Below are positions 34,645 to 44,117 of a stretch of DNA of 63,678 nucleotides, piece by piece. Within the stretch, counting starts at the first letter, position 1. Each line of letters starts with the position of its first letter. The notes under the pieces are model-generated. The model was not told the origin of the DNA, did no database searches, and was given only the letters and a program-made list of their open reading frames with translations. Origin of the DNA: Prosthecochloris sp. (GTDB lineage Bacteria; Bacteroidota; Chlorobiia; Chlorobiales; Chlorobiaceae); the NCBI GenBank assembly GCA_004028745.1, contig RAZP01000023.1, positions 1-63,678 of the forward strand. Reading direction: 5' to 3'. A program made the position numbers and the translations under genes.

Positions 34645-36822
34645 ATGTCAAAAACCGTTTCAACAATCACAGGGCTCATAATTCTGTTCCTCTTTTGCAC
34701 TGCAAGCTATGTCTGGCTTGACAAGCCTCTGATAGATTTTTTCCTTAACTACAAGGAAACTGCTTTTCACCAGACATTCAAGCAGATCACAAAGCTTGGA
34801 GAATCACAATGGTACCTCGTGGGAGGCTTGCTGTTGTGGCTTTTTTACAGAAAAAAAGATTCCTTGCAAGCCGGGGGGGGATTGCTGCTGCTCACTTCGG
34901 TTGCAGTGTCCGGGATTGCAGTAAACATCCTCAAAAGCATCTTGGGAAGAGCACGCCCCCGCCTCTATATTCATGAACAGATTTACGGATTCGATTTTTT
35001 CCATATCGAATACGCCTGGCTCTCTTTCCCCTCTGGTCATTCGGCAACGGCACTCGGTGCAGCTTCGGCACTTGCCTTGATCTTTCCGCGTTATAAAACC
35101 GCATTCTATACCGCAGGGATAATCATCGCTGCCAGCAGGATCGTCCTGGCCGAACACTATCTCAGCGATATTATTGTCGGCTCTTTCCTGGGGCTGGCTA
35201 CAACCCTCCTACTCTACCAGCAACATTTCCGGAAAACAATGCATGAGCAACCGCTCGACAATTCGCTGAGAGGAGATATCCTGATACTGGGAGCCCTTTG
35301 TTTTATCAGTTTTTTTGCCGGGCTGGGCTCAGTGCCTCTCTTTGATGTCGATGAAGGCGCTTTCAGTGAAGCAACCCGTGAAATGCTGGCAAGCGGGAAT
35401 TACCTTACCACATATCTTTACGGTGAACCCCGCTTTGACAAACCGATATTGACCTACTGGCTGCAAGCGCTAAGCGCAAAACTGTTCGGCCTGGATGAAT
35501 TCGCGCTTCGCCTTCCTTCGGCCTTGGCATCCACGGGATGGACCGCCGCCCTTTATTTTTTTTCCCGCAGAATGCTCGACCGGCGTACAGCATTCATAAG
35601 CACCTCTTTGATGATGCTCTCCCTCCAGGTCACCATTATCGGGAAAGCAGCAATTGCCGATGCGCTGCTCAACTGTATGCTTGCCGTTAGCATGTTTGCC
35701 ATTTTTCTATACTACAGGAAGCGCCAAACTGCTTATATCCTGCTTGCATTCACGGCAATAGGACTCGGCACACTCACGAAAGGGCCCGTTGCAATACTGA
35801 TTCCTTTGGCCGTTTCCTTTATTTTTTTCTTCCTTCAGCACGAGCTCCGCGTCTGGATCAGGGCGGTTCTCAACCCTAGAGGAATAGCTCTTTTCACTTT
35901 GATTGTCCTGCCGTGGTATACTCTTGAATACCTCGACCAGGGCATGGCTTTCATCGAAGGTTTTTTCCTCAAACACAATATAGGCAGGCTCAGCGCACCG
36001 CTTGAAAAACACGGAGGATCACTTTGGTATTACATACCCGTCCTGTTTCTGGGTATTTCGCCTTCGACAGTACTGCTTTTTCCTGTCCTCAGAAAAATAC
36101 GGGCTCTGACCGCAAACCCACTGAACACCTATCTGCTGACCTGGTTTGGTTTTGTTTTTATCTTTTTCTCACTCTCCGGGACAAAACTCCCGCACTACGT
36201 CATCTACGGCTATACCCCGCTTTTCATCCTCATGGCACAGGCACTGCCTGGTTTTCGCCGGGAGTACCTGATTACCCTTTGGCCCGCAGGCGTTCTTTTT
36301 CTGCTTGCCGCCGCTCCAGTTGTTATCCACCGCATCAGCAAGGGGGTAAGCGATCCCTATATCATTGCCGTACTTGAAAGCGCAATTGCTCTTATGGAAA
36401 GTTCCGGTCATACGGTGATACTCTCCCTTGCTGCTGCGGCTATCATCGGTATTTCGTTTATTCCCGGACTCTCAATCCTGGAACGCCTCATTGCAAGCGG
36501 CACAATCTTCTGCATGATCATTAACTTCCATATCATGCCTCTTGCTGGAAAGATCATGCAGGAACCGGTAAAAGAAGCGGCTCTTATTACAAAAGCACAA
36601 GGATACAAAGTTGTTATGTGGAAAATCAATAACCCTTCTTTTTTAGTATATTCCGAAACCTTGACAGAAAGGCGGAAACCTGAACCCGGAGAGATTGTCC
36701 TGACGAGCGTCAAATATCTCAAAAGGCTTCCCGATCCGATTATCATGTATAAAAAAAACGGTATTGTTTTAGCAAAACTTCGCGAGCCTGCCTCGCAAGT
36801 CGGGACGCAGAAAGCTCAATAA
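34645..36822 (+). CDS. Fusion of PAP2 lipid phosphatase and ArnT/PMT-type glycosyltransferase
   Basis: 725 residues from the ATG at 34645; the open frame extends upstream inside cydC but that part is not credible coding. Residues ~1-195 are a complete membrane PAP2 phosphatase: K97-X6-R104-P105, PSGH (129-132), and S164-R165-X5-H171-X3-D175. Residues ~210-700 are a GT-C glycosyltransferase of the ArnT/PMT class with the periplasmic acidic motif FDVDEGAF (D234, D236-E237) and FDKPILTYW. GT-C enzymes take sugar from a polyprenyl-phosphate; ArnT puts it on lipid A. Both active sites face the periplasm, so dephosphorylation and glycosylation may be coupled. Confidence 0.88.
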   Translation: MSKTVSTITGLIILFLFCTASYVWLDKPLIDFFLNYKETAFHQTFKQITKLGESQWYLVGGLLLWLFYRKKDSLQAGGGLLLLTSVAVSGIAVNILKSILGRARPRLYIHEQIYGFDFFHIEYAWLSFPSGHSATALGAASALALIFPRYKTAFYTAGIIIAASRIVLAEHYLSDIIVGSFLGLATTLLLYQQHFRKTMHEQPLDNSLRGDILILGALCFISFFAGLGSVPLFDVDEGAFSEATREMLASGNYLTTYLYGEPRFDKPILTYWLQALSAKLFGLDEFALRLPSALASTGWTAALYFFSRRMLDRRTAFISTSLMMLSLQVTIIGKAAIADALLNCMLAVSMFAIFLYYRKRQTAYILLAFTAIGLGTLTKGPVAILIPLAVSFIFFFLQHELRVWIRAVLNPRGIALFTLIVLPWYTLEYLDQGMAFIEGFFLKHNIGRLSAPLEKHGGSLWYYIPVLFLGISPSTVLLFPVLRKIRALTANPLNTYLLTWFGFVFIFFSLSGTKLPHYVIYGYTPLFILMAQALPGFRREYLITLWPAGVLFLLAAAPVVIHRISKGVSDPYIIAVLESAIALMESSGHTVILSLAAAAIIGISFIPGLSILERLIASGTIFCMIINFHIMPLAGKIMQEPVKEAALITKAQGYKVVMWKINNPSFLVYSETLTERRKPEPGEIVLTSVKYLKRLPDPIIMYKKNGIVLAKLREPASQVGTQKAQ

Positions 36823-36835
36823 ATCGTTGCTGTAT

Positions 36836-36897
36836 CCTGAATCGAGCGATTGTCCAAACATCCGGAAGCAGTGACAATGTGAAACGACCAACTTAGG
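36836..36897 (+). promoter_or_regulatory. Palindromic leader directly before the GT2 gene
   Basis: CCTGAATCGAGCGATTGTC at the left and GACAATGTGAAACGA...ACTTAGG at the right form an interrupted inverted repeat. The opening words match the far end of the hypD leader (CCTGAATTGAGCGATTGTC) and the TTAGG ending falls three bases before the ATG, as in hypD. Confidence 0.45.
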
Positions 36898-36900
36898 CAT

Positions 36901-37842
36901 ATGAAACTTTCGGTTGTCATACCGGTAATGAACGAGAAAGAGAGCATCAAGCCGCTTTTCAGTGCTCTTGAGGAAGCATTATCCGCAATCGAGCACGAGA
37001 TAATCATGGTCGATGACGGCTCGATAGACGGTACGGTAGCCACCATAAAAAAACACGCCCCTTCGAATGCCAAGCTTTTGGTCTTCAACAAAAATTACGG
37101 GCAGACCACAGCCCTCGCTGCAGGGATCGATCATGCCGCAGGAGAGCTGATTGCAACCATGGACGGCGACCTCCAGAACGATCCTGCCGATATTCCGGCC
37201 ATGATCGCATACCTGATCGAAAACGACCTCGATGTTGTTGCCGGGAGAAGAGTCGGGAGAAAAGACGGCATGTTTCTCCGGAAAATACCGAGCAGGATTG
37301 CGAACGCCCTCATCAGAACCATGACAGATGTCCATATTCATGATTATGGCTGCACGCTCAAGGTTTTCAAAAAAGATGTCGCTAAAAATCTCGGGCTTTA
37401 CGGCGAACTCCACCGTTTCATTCCGATCCTTGTCCAGCTTTACGGCGCAAGGATGGCTGAAATGGACGTGAGACACCACGCAAGAAAATACGGTGTCTCG
37501 AAATACGGTCTTGGCAGAACCTTGAAGGTTCTGAGCGACCTGCTTTTTATGGTATTTTTCCAGAAATACGGCCAGAAACCCATGCACCTTTTTGGCACCC
37601 TGGGTTTTCTCACATTTTTTCTGGGCATTGCAATCAACCTGTACCTGCTGGCTGCAAAACTTGCGGGGCAGGAAATTGGCGGGCGCCCCTTGTTGACTCT
37701 CGGGGTGATTCTGACATTTACCGGCATCCAGCTTATAACCACAGGGTTTATCGCGGAATTCATCATGAGAACCTATTACGAATCCCAGAACAAGAAACCC
37801 TACATCATAAGAGAGATCGTTGGCAAAAAAGAGCATCAGTAG
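36901..37842 (+). CDS. Family 2 glycosyltransferase, ArnC/DPM1-like polyprenyl-phosphate sugar synthase
   Basis: 313 residues. The GT-A domain has VVIPVMNE, VDDGSIDGT, the DGDLQNDP metal motif and a basic RRVGRKDG stretch. Two C-terminal membrane helices (~228-250 and ~262-285) are as in ArnC/GtrB. Such enzymes make undecaprenyl-phosphate-linked sugars on the cytoplasmic face, the donor needed by the GT-C enzyme encoded just upstream. The sugar cannot be told from sequence. Its end overlaps the next gene by 23 bases. Confidence 0.9.
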   Translation: MKLSVVIPVMNEKESIKPLFSALEEALSAIEHEIIMVDDGSIDGTVATIKKHAPSNAKLLVFNKNYGQTTALAAGIDHAAGELIATMDGDLQNDPADIPAMIAYLIENDLDVVAGRRVGRKDGMFLRKIPSRIANALIRTMTDVHIHDYGCTLKVFKKDVAKNLGLYGELHRFIPILVQLYGARMAEMDVRHHARKYGVSKYGLGRTLKVLSDLLFMVFFQKYGQKPMHLFGTLGFLTFFLGIAINLYLLAAKLAGQEIGGRPLLTLGVILTFTGIQLITTGFIAEFIMRTYYESQNKKPYIIREIVGKKEHQ

Positions 37843-38749
37843 AAAAAAGCTTGTCAGGACAATCATCCAGATCCTCATATCAGTTACTGCACTCTGCATA
37901 GTCCTGGTAAAAACCGATACAGACAAGCTTCTGGAAACCATAAGAACGGCAAACCCGTGGTATCTGGTTCTTGCCTTCGTGGTTTTCAATATCTCAAAGA
38001 TCCTGAACGCTCTTCGGCTCAACAGATTTTTCAGGGCCGTCGGCCTTCATCTGAAGGAGCTTTACAACTTGCAGCTTTACTATCTCGGGATGTTTTACAA
38101 CATGTTCCTTCCTGGAGGAATCGGCGGAGACGGTTACAAGATCTATATCCTGAAAAAAAACCACAGCATGAAAATGGTTAATGTCTTCAACGCGGTTTTT
38201 TGGGACCGCGTTGCAGGCGTCTTCGCGCTGGTGTTTCTAACGGCTATTTTTTTGATCCCGAGTACCTTTGCGGAACTTCACGTGAAATATGTTCCTGCAG
38301 TTTACGGCATACTCATCCTTTGCTATCCCCTTTCATGGCTGCTCACAAGACTCCTCTACAAAAGGTTCAAAAGCATTTTTCTCGTTACCGCCGGGGAATC
38401 TATACTCATACAGGCTGCACAGGCTGTTTCCGCATGGTTTATTCTTCTGGCGCTCGCCATCCCTTCCCACCATATCGACTATCTCGCAATTTTCCTGGTT
38501 TCGACCGTTGCCGTAGTTTTGCCTATCACCGTAGGAGGTGCGGGAGCAAGAGAAATAACCTTCTTCTACCTGCTGAAGCATCTTGGGCTTGACCCGAACT
38601 CCGGTGTCGCCCTCTCGCTGATCTTCTTTGCAATTTCAGCGGTTTCAGCCCTCACCGGCATGTTCCTGCAAGGCAGGTCAGGGGGAAAGCATGAAGAAAG
38701 TCAAAAATTCGAAGTAGAAAAGAGTGACCGGAATCTCACGACCGGATAG
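37820..38749 (+). CDS. YbhN/AglD-like integral membrane protein (LPG synthase TM family)
   Basis: 309 residues with about eight membrane segments and the family features NALRLNRFF, MFLPGGIGGDGYKIYILKK and PITVGGAGAREITFFYLL. Members of this superfamily are related to the flippase half of MprF. I infer it moves the lipid-linked sugar or the modified lipid across the inner membrane. It overlaps the GT2 gene by 23 bases and the convergent protease gene by 14 bases. Confidence 0.8.
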   Translation: MAKKSISRKKLVRTIIQILISVTALCIVLVKTDTDKLLETIRTANPWYLVLAFVVFNISKILNALRLNRFFRAVGLHLKELYNLQLYYLGMFYNMFLPGGIGGDGYKIYILKKNHSMKMVNVFNAVFWDRVAGVFALVFLTAIFLIPSTFAELHVKYVPAVYGILILCYPLSWLLTRLLYKRFKSIFLVTAGESILIQAAQAVSAWFILLALAIPSHHIDYLAIFLVSTVAVVLPITVGGAGAREITFFYLLKHLGLDPNSGVALSLIFFAISAVSALTGMFLQGRSGGKHEESQKFEVEKSDRNLTTG

Positions 38750-39542
38750 TTGGATTCGCAAGTGCTGCTGCAACACCGTTAAGATCGTTTTGCCCCACCT
38801 CATAGATGGCTCCAATGGCTGCAATGTCGCCGACGCTCAGAGACTTCCGTTGACCTGTCGGTGTGCTGTCATGTACAGTTATCGTCGGCTGACTGTTCTT
38901 GGAAAAGGCCCTTGTAGAGTAATGCATGATCGAGCCGTAATCATATGGTCCAAGCGGCATGCCGTTAAAGCGATGCTTTTCAAAATTGTGTTCTTTGCCC
39001 CTTTTAATGTTCTTCCAGTTTACGGTGATGTACGAATCTCGATCAAGCCTTGTGTGCTCATGCCACAAGCCTAACGCATGACCGATCTCATGAATGACGT
39101 TACCTGCCGAGCAGTTGGAATGGAGTATAATGGGTTGTCTGCCTTTTCCGACCATTCCCACATACGAGCTGCAACCGGATCCCGGTTTAAATAGCACATG
39201 ATTTTCTGACTTATTGCTGATTTGCTCAAATCGAATGCCGGTTTTCGACTCCCAATGTTTGATAGCGTTGATCACCCTTTCAATACCTGTCAGATCGTCG
39301 GCCACCATGTATTTGAGAACACTGCCAGGCCAACGATTACCAGGAGGGGCCGTGATGACATGTCCTTTCAGGCAAGGAGGCTCCTTAAGTTCTTCTGCTG
39401 TACCAATAATGATATCGCCTTCAATAACGGCATACCCATCTACAATAGCGTAACGAACACCTCGTTCTCCATGTGCTGTCCGGAGAATGCCAGAGCTGTA
39501 CTCGAGGGATTCATTACATTCGTAATAATCTTCTACTTGCAC
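38736..39542 (-). CDS. Astacin-type (M12A) zinc metalloprotease without signal peptide
   Basis: 268 residues. The zinc motif HEIGHALGLWHEH (His151, Glu152, His155, His161) and the Met-turn SIMHY (Met206, Tyr208) are both intact, as is the start of the catalytic domain. AVIEGDI (39-44) resembles the aspartate switch of astacin propeptides. The start is GTG; in-frame TAG and TAA lie 15-20 bases upstream, so no signal peptide can be added. This is unexpected, since astacins are secreted. Astacins are uncommon in green sulfur bacteria, which suggests gene transfer. Confidence 0.88.
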   Translation of the reverse strand: MQVEDYYECNESLEYSSGILRTAHGERGVRYAIVDGYAVIEGDIIIGTAEELKEPPCLKGHVITAPPGNRWPGSVLKYMVADDLTGIERVINAIKHWESKTGIRFEQISNKSENHVLFKPGSGCSSYVGMVGKGRQPIILHSNCSAGNVIHEIGHALGLWHEHTRLDRDSYITVNWKNIKRGKEHNFEKHRFNGMPLGPYDYGSIMHYSTRAFSKNSQPTITVHDSTPTGQRKSLSVGDIAAIGAIYEVGQNDLNGVAAALANPTIRS

Positions 39543-39795
39543 TACAGATACTTCTTTTTACTAAAAATCTCTTTTCCCAACGAAATGATTAAGAAAAATG
39601 ACCCGGATTATTGCCCGAAATTCTCCCAACTGCCCCGTTCTTCCTTTCTCCTGCGCTCTATCCACCGGGACCGGAATCGGCATCCAAAAATTCTACAACT
39701 TCAGGTCCTCCCCTTCTGGCTGCAACAACGCTTTTGTATGCCATAGAAAGTAACAAGTGACAACTGCCAACCATGGAAACTGCCCACCTTCCCAA

Positions 39796-41529
39796 CTACT
39801 CCTCAAACCCCATATCTTTCAGCTTGAGCTGGATGCTTTTGCGGCCGTTCCACTCATTTTCTTCAAGGGAGTACACCATGGAAAACATTCTGCGTGAACC
39901 TCTTTCAAGCTCCCGGTAGATGTCTTCCCTCCCGAAAGCAATAACATCATGAATATGCCCGGTAACATCCTTCACGGCGAATTTCACATGTTTTCCCTGT
40001 AACAGTCTCGGAAGTCCTGAAAGTTTGAGGTTTGCGCTGAAAAAAAGCGGTTCACGGTTACCCTGCCCGAAAGGCCCGAACTGCCGAAGCACATTGAGAA
40101 ATTTGCTAGTAACGCTTTCCAAAGATAGAGGAGAATCAACTTGCAGCTCTTTCTGACGTTGATCGAGCGAAAGTTTTTCGGAACATATCCTGTCAAACTG
40201 TTTGCGGAACCCTGGAATATTTTCCGGTTTGAGCGTAATACCCGCTGCGGTTTGATGGCCTCCGAACTTTTCAAGAAAACGGCTGCACTGTTGCAGAACA
40301 TCAAAAATATTCAACCCCTGAACGCTTCTCACGGAACCCTTAACCATGCCTTCCCCACCGCCCATTATAACCGTCGGCAGGTAGTATTTGTCCTGAAGGC
40401 GGGATGCGACAATACCCAGAACACCAAGGTGCCAGTCTTCGCTGTAGAGCACAATCGAGGAACAGTAACTGGCAAAATGACCGTCAACCATGGCTTCGGC
40501 ACTTTTCAGCATACCTGTATCCGTTTGCCTGCGCTCTGCATTAAGCCTGTCAAGCTCTGCTGCGTGAACCCTTGCCTCATCTCTTGAACCGGCAATAAGC
40601 CACTCAACCGCTGTCCGTGCCGTATGCATCCGTCCCGCAGCGTTAATTCTCGGCGCGATACCAAATGCAATGTGTCCCGTACCGAGAATACCGGGTTCTA
40701 TCCCCATCAGAGAAAGCATTTCCTGAATACCTGCACGAGGACTTTTTTGCAGAAGCCCCATCCCTTTGTACATGTATATTCTGTTCTCTTTTTCAAGCGG
40801 TACCATATCCGCAGCGGTTGCAATAGCAACAAGATCGATATACTGCTGCCACTCTTCAGGTGATTTACCCACAGACTCGCTGAACGCATGGATAAGCTTC
40901 AGTGCAACGCCGCAGCCACACAGCTCACGAAACGGATAACCGCAGTCCTGCACTTTGGGGTTGAGAATCGCATAAGCTGAAGGCAGCTCTTCCGGTTCGT
41001 GATGATCGCAAACAATCACATCTATGCCCTGACCGGCAAATTGCTCTATTTCTCTTGACGCTTTTATGCCGCAATCAACTGTAACGACAAGTGATGCGCT
41101 CAGCTCCCTGGCATGGGCAACTCCGGTCTCTGACAAACCGTAGCCTTCTGAAAACCTGTCATTGATATAGTAGGATACTTCAGCACCCAGAGAGTTAAGA
41201 AAGAGGTAGAGAAGGGCTGTCCCGGCGGTACCGTCAACATCGTAATCCCCATAGATCAGGATTTTTTCTCCTGCATCAATAGCTTTCCTGACACGATCGA
41301 CAGCTTTGCGCATGTCGCTGAAAAAAAAAGGAGACGGCAGCTGATCGAGAGATGGCCTGAAGAACTCTTTTGCCTCTTCAAAACCTGTTATACCCCTGTT
41401 ACACAATGCCCTTGCGATGGGCATACTGACGTTTATGTCCCGTGAAAGTGCCGCCACCGCCTTTTCATCCGGCGAGAGCACTGTCCATCGATATCGTTTC
41501 ATAAGATCTGGATACTGAACTTCGGCCAC
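39796..41529 (-). CDS. recJ: Single-stranded-DNA-specific exonuclease RecJ
   Basis: 577 residues. The DHH phosphoesterase motifs are YGDYDVDGTAG (Asp95, 97, 99) and CDHHEPEELP (Asp175-His-His), with DHHA1-domain GGHQTAAG. The C-terminal OB-type region (FGPFGQGNREPLFF) completes RecJ. It degrades single-stranded DNA 5' to 3' in recombination and mismatch repair. The 253-base gap to the protease gene (39543-39795) shows only AAGTGACAACTGCCAACC-type repeat words. Confidence 0.96.
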   Translation of the reverse strand: MAEVQYPDLMKRYRWTVLSPDEKAVAALSRDINVSMPIARALCNRGITGFEEAKEFFRPSLDQLPSPFFFSDMRKAVDRVRKAIDAGEKILIYGDYDVDGTAGTALLYLFLNSLGAEVSYYINDRFSEGYGLSETGVAHARELSASLVVTVDCGIKASREIEQFAGQGIDVIVCDHHEPEELPSAYAILNPKVQDCGYPFRELCGCGVALKLIHAFSESVGKSPEEWQQYIDLVAIATAADMVPLEKENRIYMYKGMGLLQKSPRAGIQEMLSLMGIEPGILGTGHIAFGIAPRINAAGRMHTARTAVEWLIAGSRDEARVHAAELDRLNAERRQTDTGMLKSAEAMVDGHFASYCSSIVLYSEDWHLGVLGIVASRLQDKYYLPTVIMGGGEGMVKGSVRSVQGLNIFDVLQQCSRFLEKFGGHQTAAGITLKPENIPGFRKQFDRICSEKLSLDQRQKELQVDSPLSLESVTSKFLNVLRQFGPFGQGNREPLFFSANLKLSGLPRLLQGKHVKFAVKDVTGHIHDVIAFGREDIYRELERGSRRMFSMVYSLEENEWNGRKSIQLKLKDMGFEE

Positions 41530-41589
41530 CCATTATCATCAGTTTATATAACCATTTCATTACCAGCGGGCAAGTGATCTTTTGTTTGT

Positions 41590-41815
41590 ATCCTGGCTTC
41601 CGATCGTGATATCAGGCTTGCCAGCCAATACCTGTAGGGGCGAAAAATTTTTCGCCCCTACACATCGGCTTCTGACTCCTGGATTCTTTACCCACCTGTT
41701 CACTACTATCTGTCATCAGGCCTACCCATACATTCGATTTTTCGATTACGAGTACCGCTTCGCTGAGTACGGGAGAAAGTCAAAATTCAAAAGTGAAAAG
41801 TCAAAAAAAGCTTGC
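41590..41815. repeat. Repeat cluster between recJ and fbp, with a perfect 30-bp palindrome
   Basis: 41633-41662 is a perfect 30-bp palindrome: each arm reads TGTAGGGGCGAAAAA. Around it are TTCTGACTCCTGGATTCT words (41668-41688), the TTCGATTACGAGTACCGCTT + CGCTGAGTACG module (41737-41771) and AAGTCAAAATTCAAAAGTGA heptamers (41773-41810). The 472-base spacer (41530-42001) contains no gene. Confidence 0.85.
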
Positions 41816-41934
41816 CATGTTTTGTGTTTGACTCTATAGACTCATACAGGCGAAAGATATTTCACCCCTACAGTTCAACAACTAAACAAATCAACGCTAC
41901 TTTTCTCGATTACGATTATAGGTAACGTTTGTGT

Positions 41935-41966
41935 ATTGAAAACCCTTGAAAAAAACTGTACATTAG
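41935..41966 (+). promoter_or_regulatory. Putative fbp promoter (ATTG-N20-TACATTAG)
   Basis: TACATTAG at 41959-41966 and ATTG at 41935-41938 resemble the TTTG-N19-TAnnTTTG promoter of Bacteroidota. The start codon of fbp is 36 bases downstream. Confidence 0.4.
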
Positions 41967-42001
41967 CGGCGAAACGTTAGCTGAAGACATTTCTCAACCC
42001 A

Positions 42002-43015
42002 ATGATACCGCAACAGATGAATAAACTGATTACAATCGAGCGCCATTTTGTCGAAGAGCAGAAACTCAATCCTCATGCAACCGGAGAGCTGACGGACCTT
42101 CTTTACGACGTAGCTTTCGCAGCGAAACTTGTTAGACGCGAGGTTGTTCGTGCGGGACTGGTTGATATTCTGGGCATGGCCGGAACAACAAATGTTCAGG
42201 GTGAAGAGGTTAAAAAACTTGATCTGTTTGCAAACGAGAAGATCATCAATGCCATCGGGCAGCACGGCAGGTTTGCGATCATGGGTTCCGAGGAAAATGA
42301 GGGAACGATCATTCCGCCGAAAAACGAGTCGGGGAAATATGTTCTTCTGTTCGATCCGCTCGACGGGTCATCGAATATTGACGTCAATGTCAGTGTAGGG
42401 ACTATTTTTTCAATTTACCGCCTTACCGGCGGCAACCCGCAGGATGCAGATATCAATGACTGCCTCCAAAAAGGATCACAGCAGGTTGCAGCAGGCTATG
42501 TTATCTATGGCTCTTCCGTCGTGATGGTTTACAGCAGCGGCCACGGGGTACACGGGTTCACCTATGATCCGACTATCGGGGAATTCCTGCTGTCCCACGA
42601 AAACATCACAACACCGAAACAGGGAAAATACTACTCGATTAACGAGGGCTCATGGAACCAGTTCAATGATTCCACCATCAACTTCATCAATTACCTGAAA
42701 GAAGAAGACAAAGAAACCGGCAGACCTTACAGTACCCGTTATATCGGTTCGCTGGTGGCCGACTTTCACCGCAACCTTCTCACCGGCGGCATCTTTGTAT
42801 ATCCGGCAACGAAAAAGCACCCCAACGGCAAACTCCGTCTCATGTACGAAGCAAACCCGCTTGCCTTTATCTGCGAACAGGCAGGTGGCAGAGCAACTAA
42901 CGGCACAGAGCGTATACTTGGCATCGACCCTGCCGAACTGCATCAGAGAACCCCGCTCTATATCGGCAGCGAAAATGATGTGCTGAAAGCAGAAGAATTT
43001 GAAAAGAATTGTTAA
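42002..43015 (+). CDS. fbp: Class I fructose-1,6-bisphosphatase
   Basis: 337 residues. The metal and phosphate site FDPLDGSSNIDVNVSVGTIF (Asp118, Asp121) and the upstream GSEENEG motif identify class I FBPase. It carries out the committed step of gluconeogenesis, needed here because green sulfur bacteria fix carbon by the reverse TCA cycle and then build hexoses. Substrate-binding YIGSLVADFHRNLLTGGIF is intact. An earlier in-frame start is not seen; ATG at 42002 or the nearby ATG at 42017 would both work. Confidence 0.96.
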   Translation: MIPQQMNKLITIERHFVEEQKLNPHATGELTDLLYDVAFAAKLVRREVVRAGLVDILGMAGTTNVQGEEVKKLDLFANEKIINAIGQHGRFAIMGSEENEGTIIPPKNESGKYVLLFDPLDGSSNIDVNVSVGTIFSIYRLTGGNPQDADINDCLQKGSQQVAAGYVIYGSSVVMVYSSGHGVHGFTYDPTIGEFLLSHENITTPKQGKYYSINEGSWNQFNDSTINFINYLKEEDKETGRPYSTRYIGSLVADFHRNLLTGGIFVYPATKKHPNGKLRLMYEANPLAFICEQAGGRATNGTERILGIDPAELHQRTPLYIGSENDVLKAEEFEKNC

Positions 43016-43133
43016 AGCAAATCAACGGCGTGCTGCGCTTTTTTGATTTCCGGTTTTTTCTCTAATTCTCTATTTCATAAAAGATTGCGTAAATTCACCC
43101 TGTGGTTTTTTGATCATTCAGCATGCTGGAAGT

Positions 43134-43952
43134 ATGGGCAAAAAAACAGCAAATATACTTTTTATCGGAGATGTTGTCGGAACACCGGGACTGCAGATGG
43201 TAAGCCATATGCTGAAAGGCTTTCTCAACAAACATTCGATTGATTTCACCATCTGTAACGGCGAAAACGCTCACAACGGCAAAGGCATGAGCAAAGAAGC
43301 CCTGTGCCAGCTGCGAGAATCCGGAGTTAACGTGATTACGGGGGGAAACCATACCTGGAACAACTTCAACTTTTTTGAAACCCTGAAAACCGATCCGCAT
43401 GTCCTCAGGCCTCACAACTATCCCAAAGGGGCATATGGAAAAGGGTTCGGCATCTACCCCATGCCGGACGGTCTTGGCAATATCGCCGTCATCAACCTTC
43501 AGGGAAGAACGTTCATGTCCACCATCGACTGTCCCTTTAGAACTGCTGACTGGATAATCAAACAGGTAAAGGAAAAAGTCCGCTACATCTTTGTCGACGT
43601 GCATGCTGAAGCCACTGCGGAAAAAATCGCTCTGGGGTGGTATCTCGACGGAAGAGTATCAGCCGTTATCGGAACCCATACTCACGTCCAGACTGCCGAC
43701 GAACGAATTCTTCCAAACGGCACCGGATATTGTTCCGATACCGGGATGACCGGACCCTATCAGTCGGTTATCGGCATGCAGATAAAATCTGCGACAGACC
43801 GTTTTCTTTTCCAGACACCTCACAAATACGAATGTGCCGAGGAGGACGTTCACCTGTCAGCTATCCTGCTGCAACTCGACCCCGAAACCGGAAAAACAAC
43901 CGGCATCCAAAGGATCTTCTACCCGGAATTCAACCGTGGACAACTTTCCTGA
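43134..43952 (+). CDS. YmdB-type calcineurin-like metallophosphoesterase
   Basis: About 272 residues from the ATG at 43134 (MGKKTANILFIGDVVG); eight residues can be added upstream. Metal ligands lie in FIGDVVGTPG, CNGENAHNGKG, GGNHTWNN, DVHAEATAEK and GTHTHVQTADE. It is the TIGR00282 family, whose members hydrolyse 2',3'-cyclic nucleotides and can affect biofilm and RNA turnover. It stands downstream of fbp with no other clear partner. Confidence 0.9.
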   Translation: MGKKTANILFIGDVVGTPGLQMVSHMLKGFLNKHSIDFTICNGENAHNGKGMSKEALCQLRESGVNVITGGNHTWNNFNFFETLKTDPHVLRPHNYPKGAYGKGFGIYPMPDGLGNIAVINLQGRTFMSTIDCPFRTADWIIKQVKEKVRYIFVDVHAEATAEKIALGWYLDGRVSAVIGTHTHVQTADERILPNGTGYCSDTGMTGPYQSVIGMQIKSATDRFLFQTPHKYECAEEDVHLSAILLQLDPETGKTTGIQRIFYPEFNRGQLS

Positions 43953-44117
43953 CCGCGCCGGATGAACGCAGAAACGCTGACCGGCTTCATCCTTGCACCG
44001 CCCCCCCCTATTGTTGATTACCCGTCATCGTCACTGGTGCAAAGCACATCCCCGTGAACAAAAAAACACTCTGTCTTGTTTATACTTTGAGCATTGCTCA
44101 CCAAAACGTCAAGAGCC

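Noticed and set aside
38200..38592. 130-codon frame inside the YbhN-like gene
   Set aside because: Overlaps a well-supported membrane protein in another frame and has low-complexity basic composition typical of a shadow frame.
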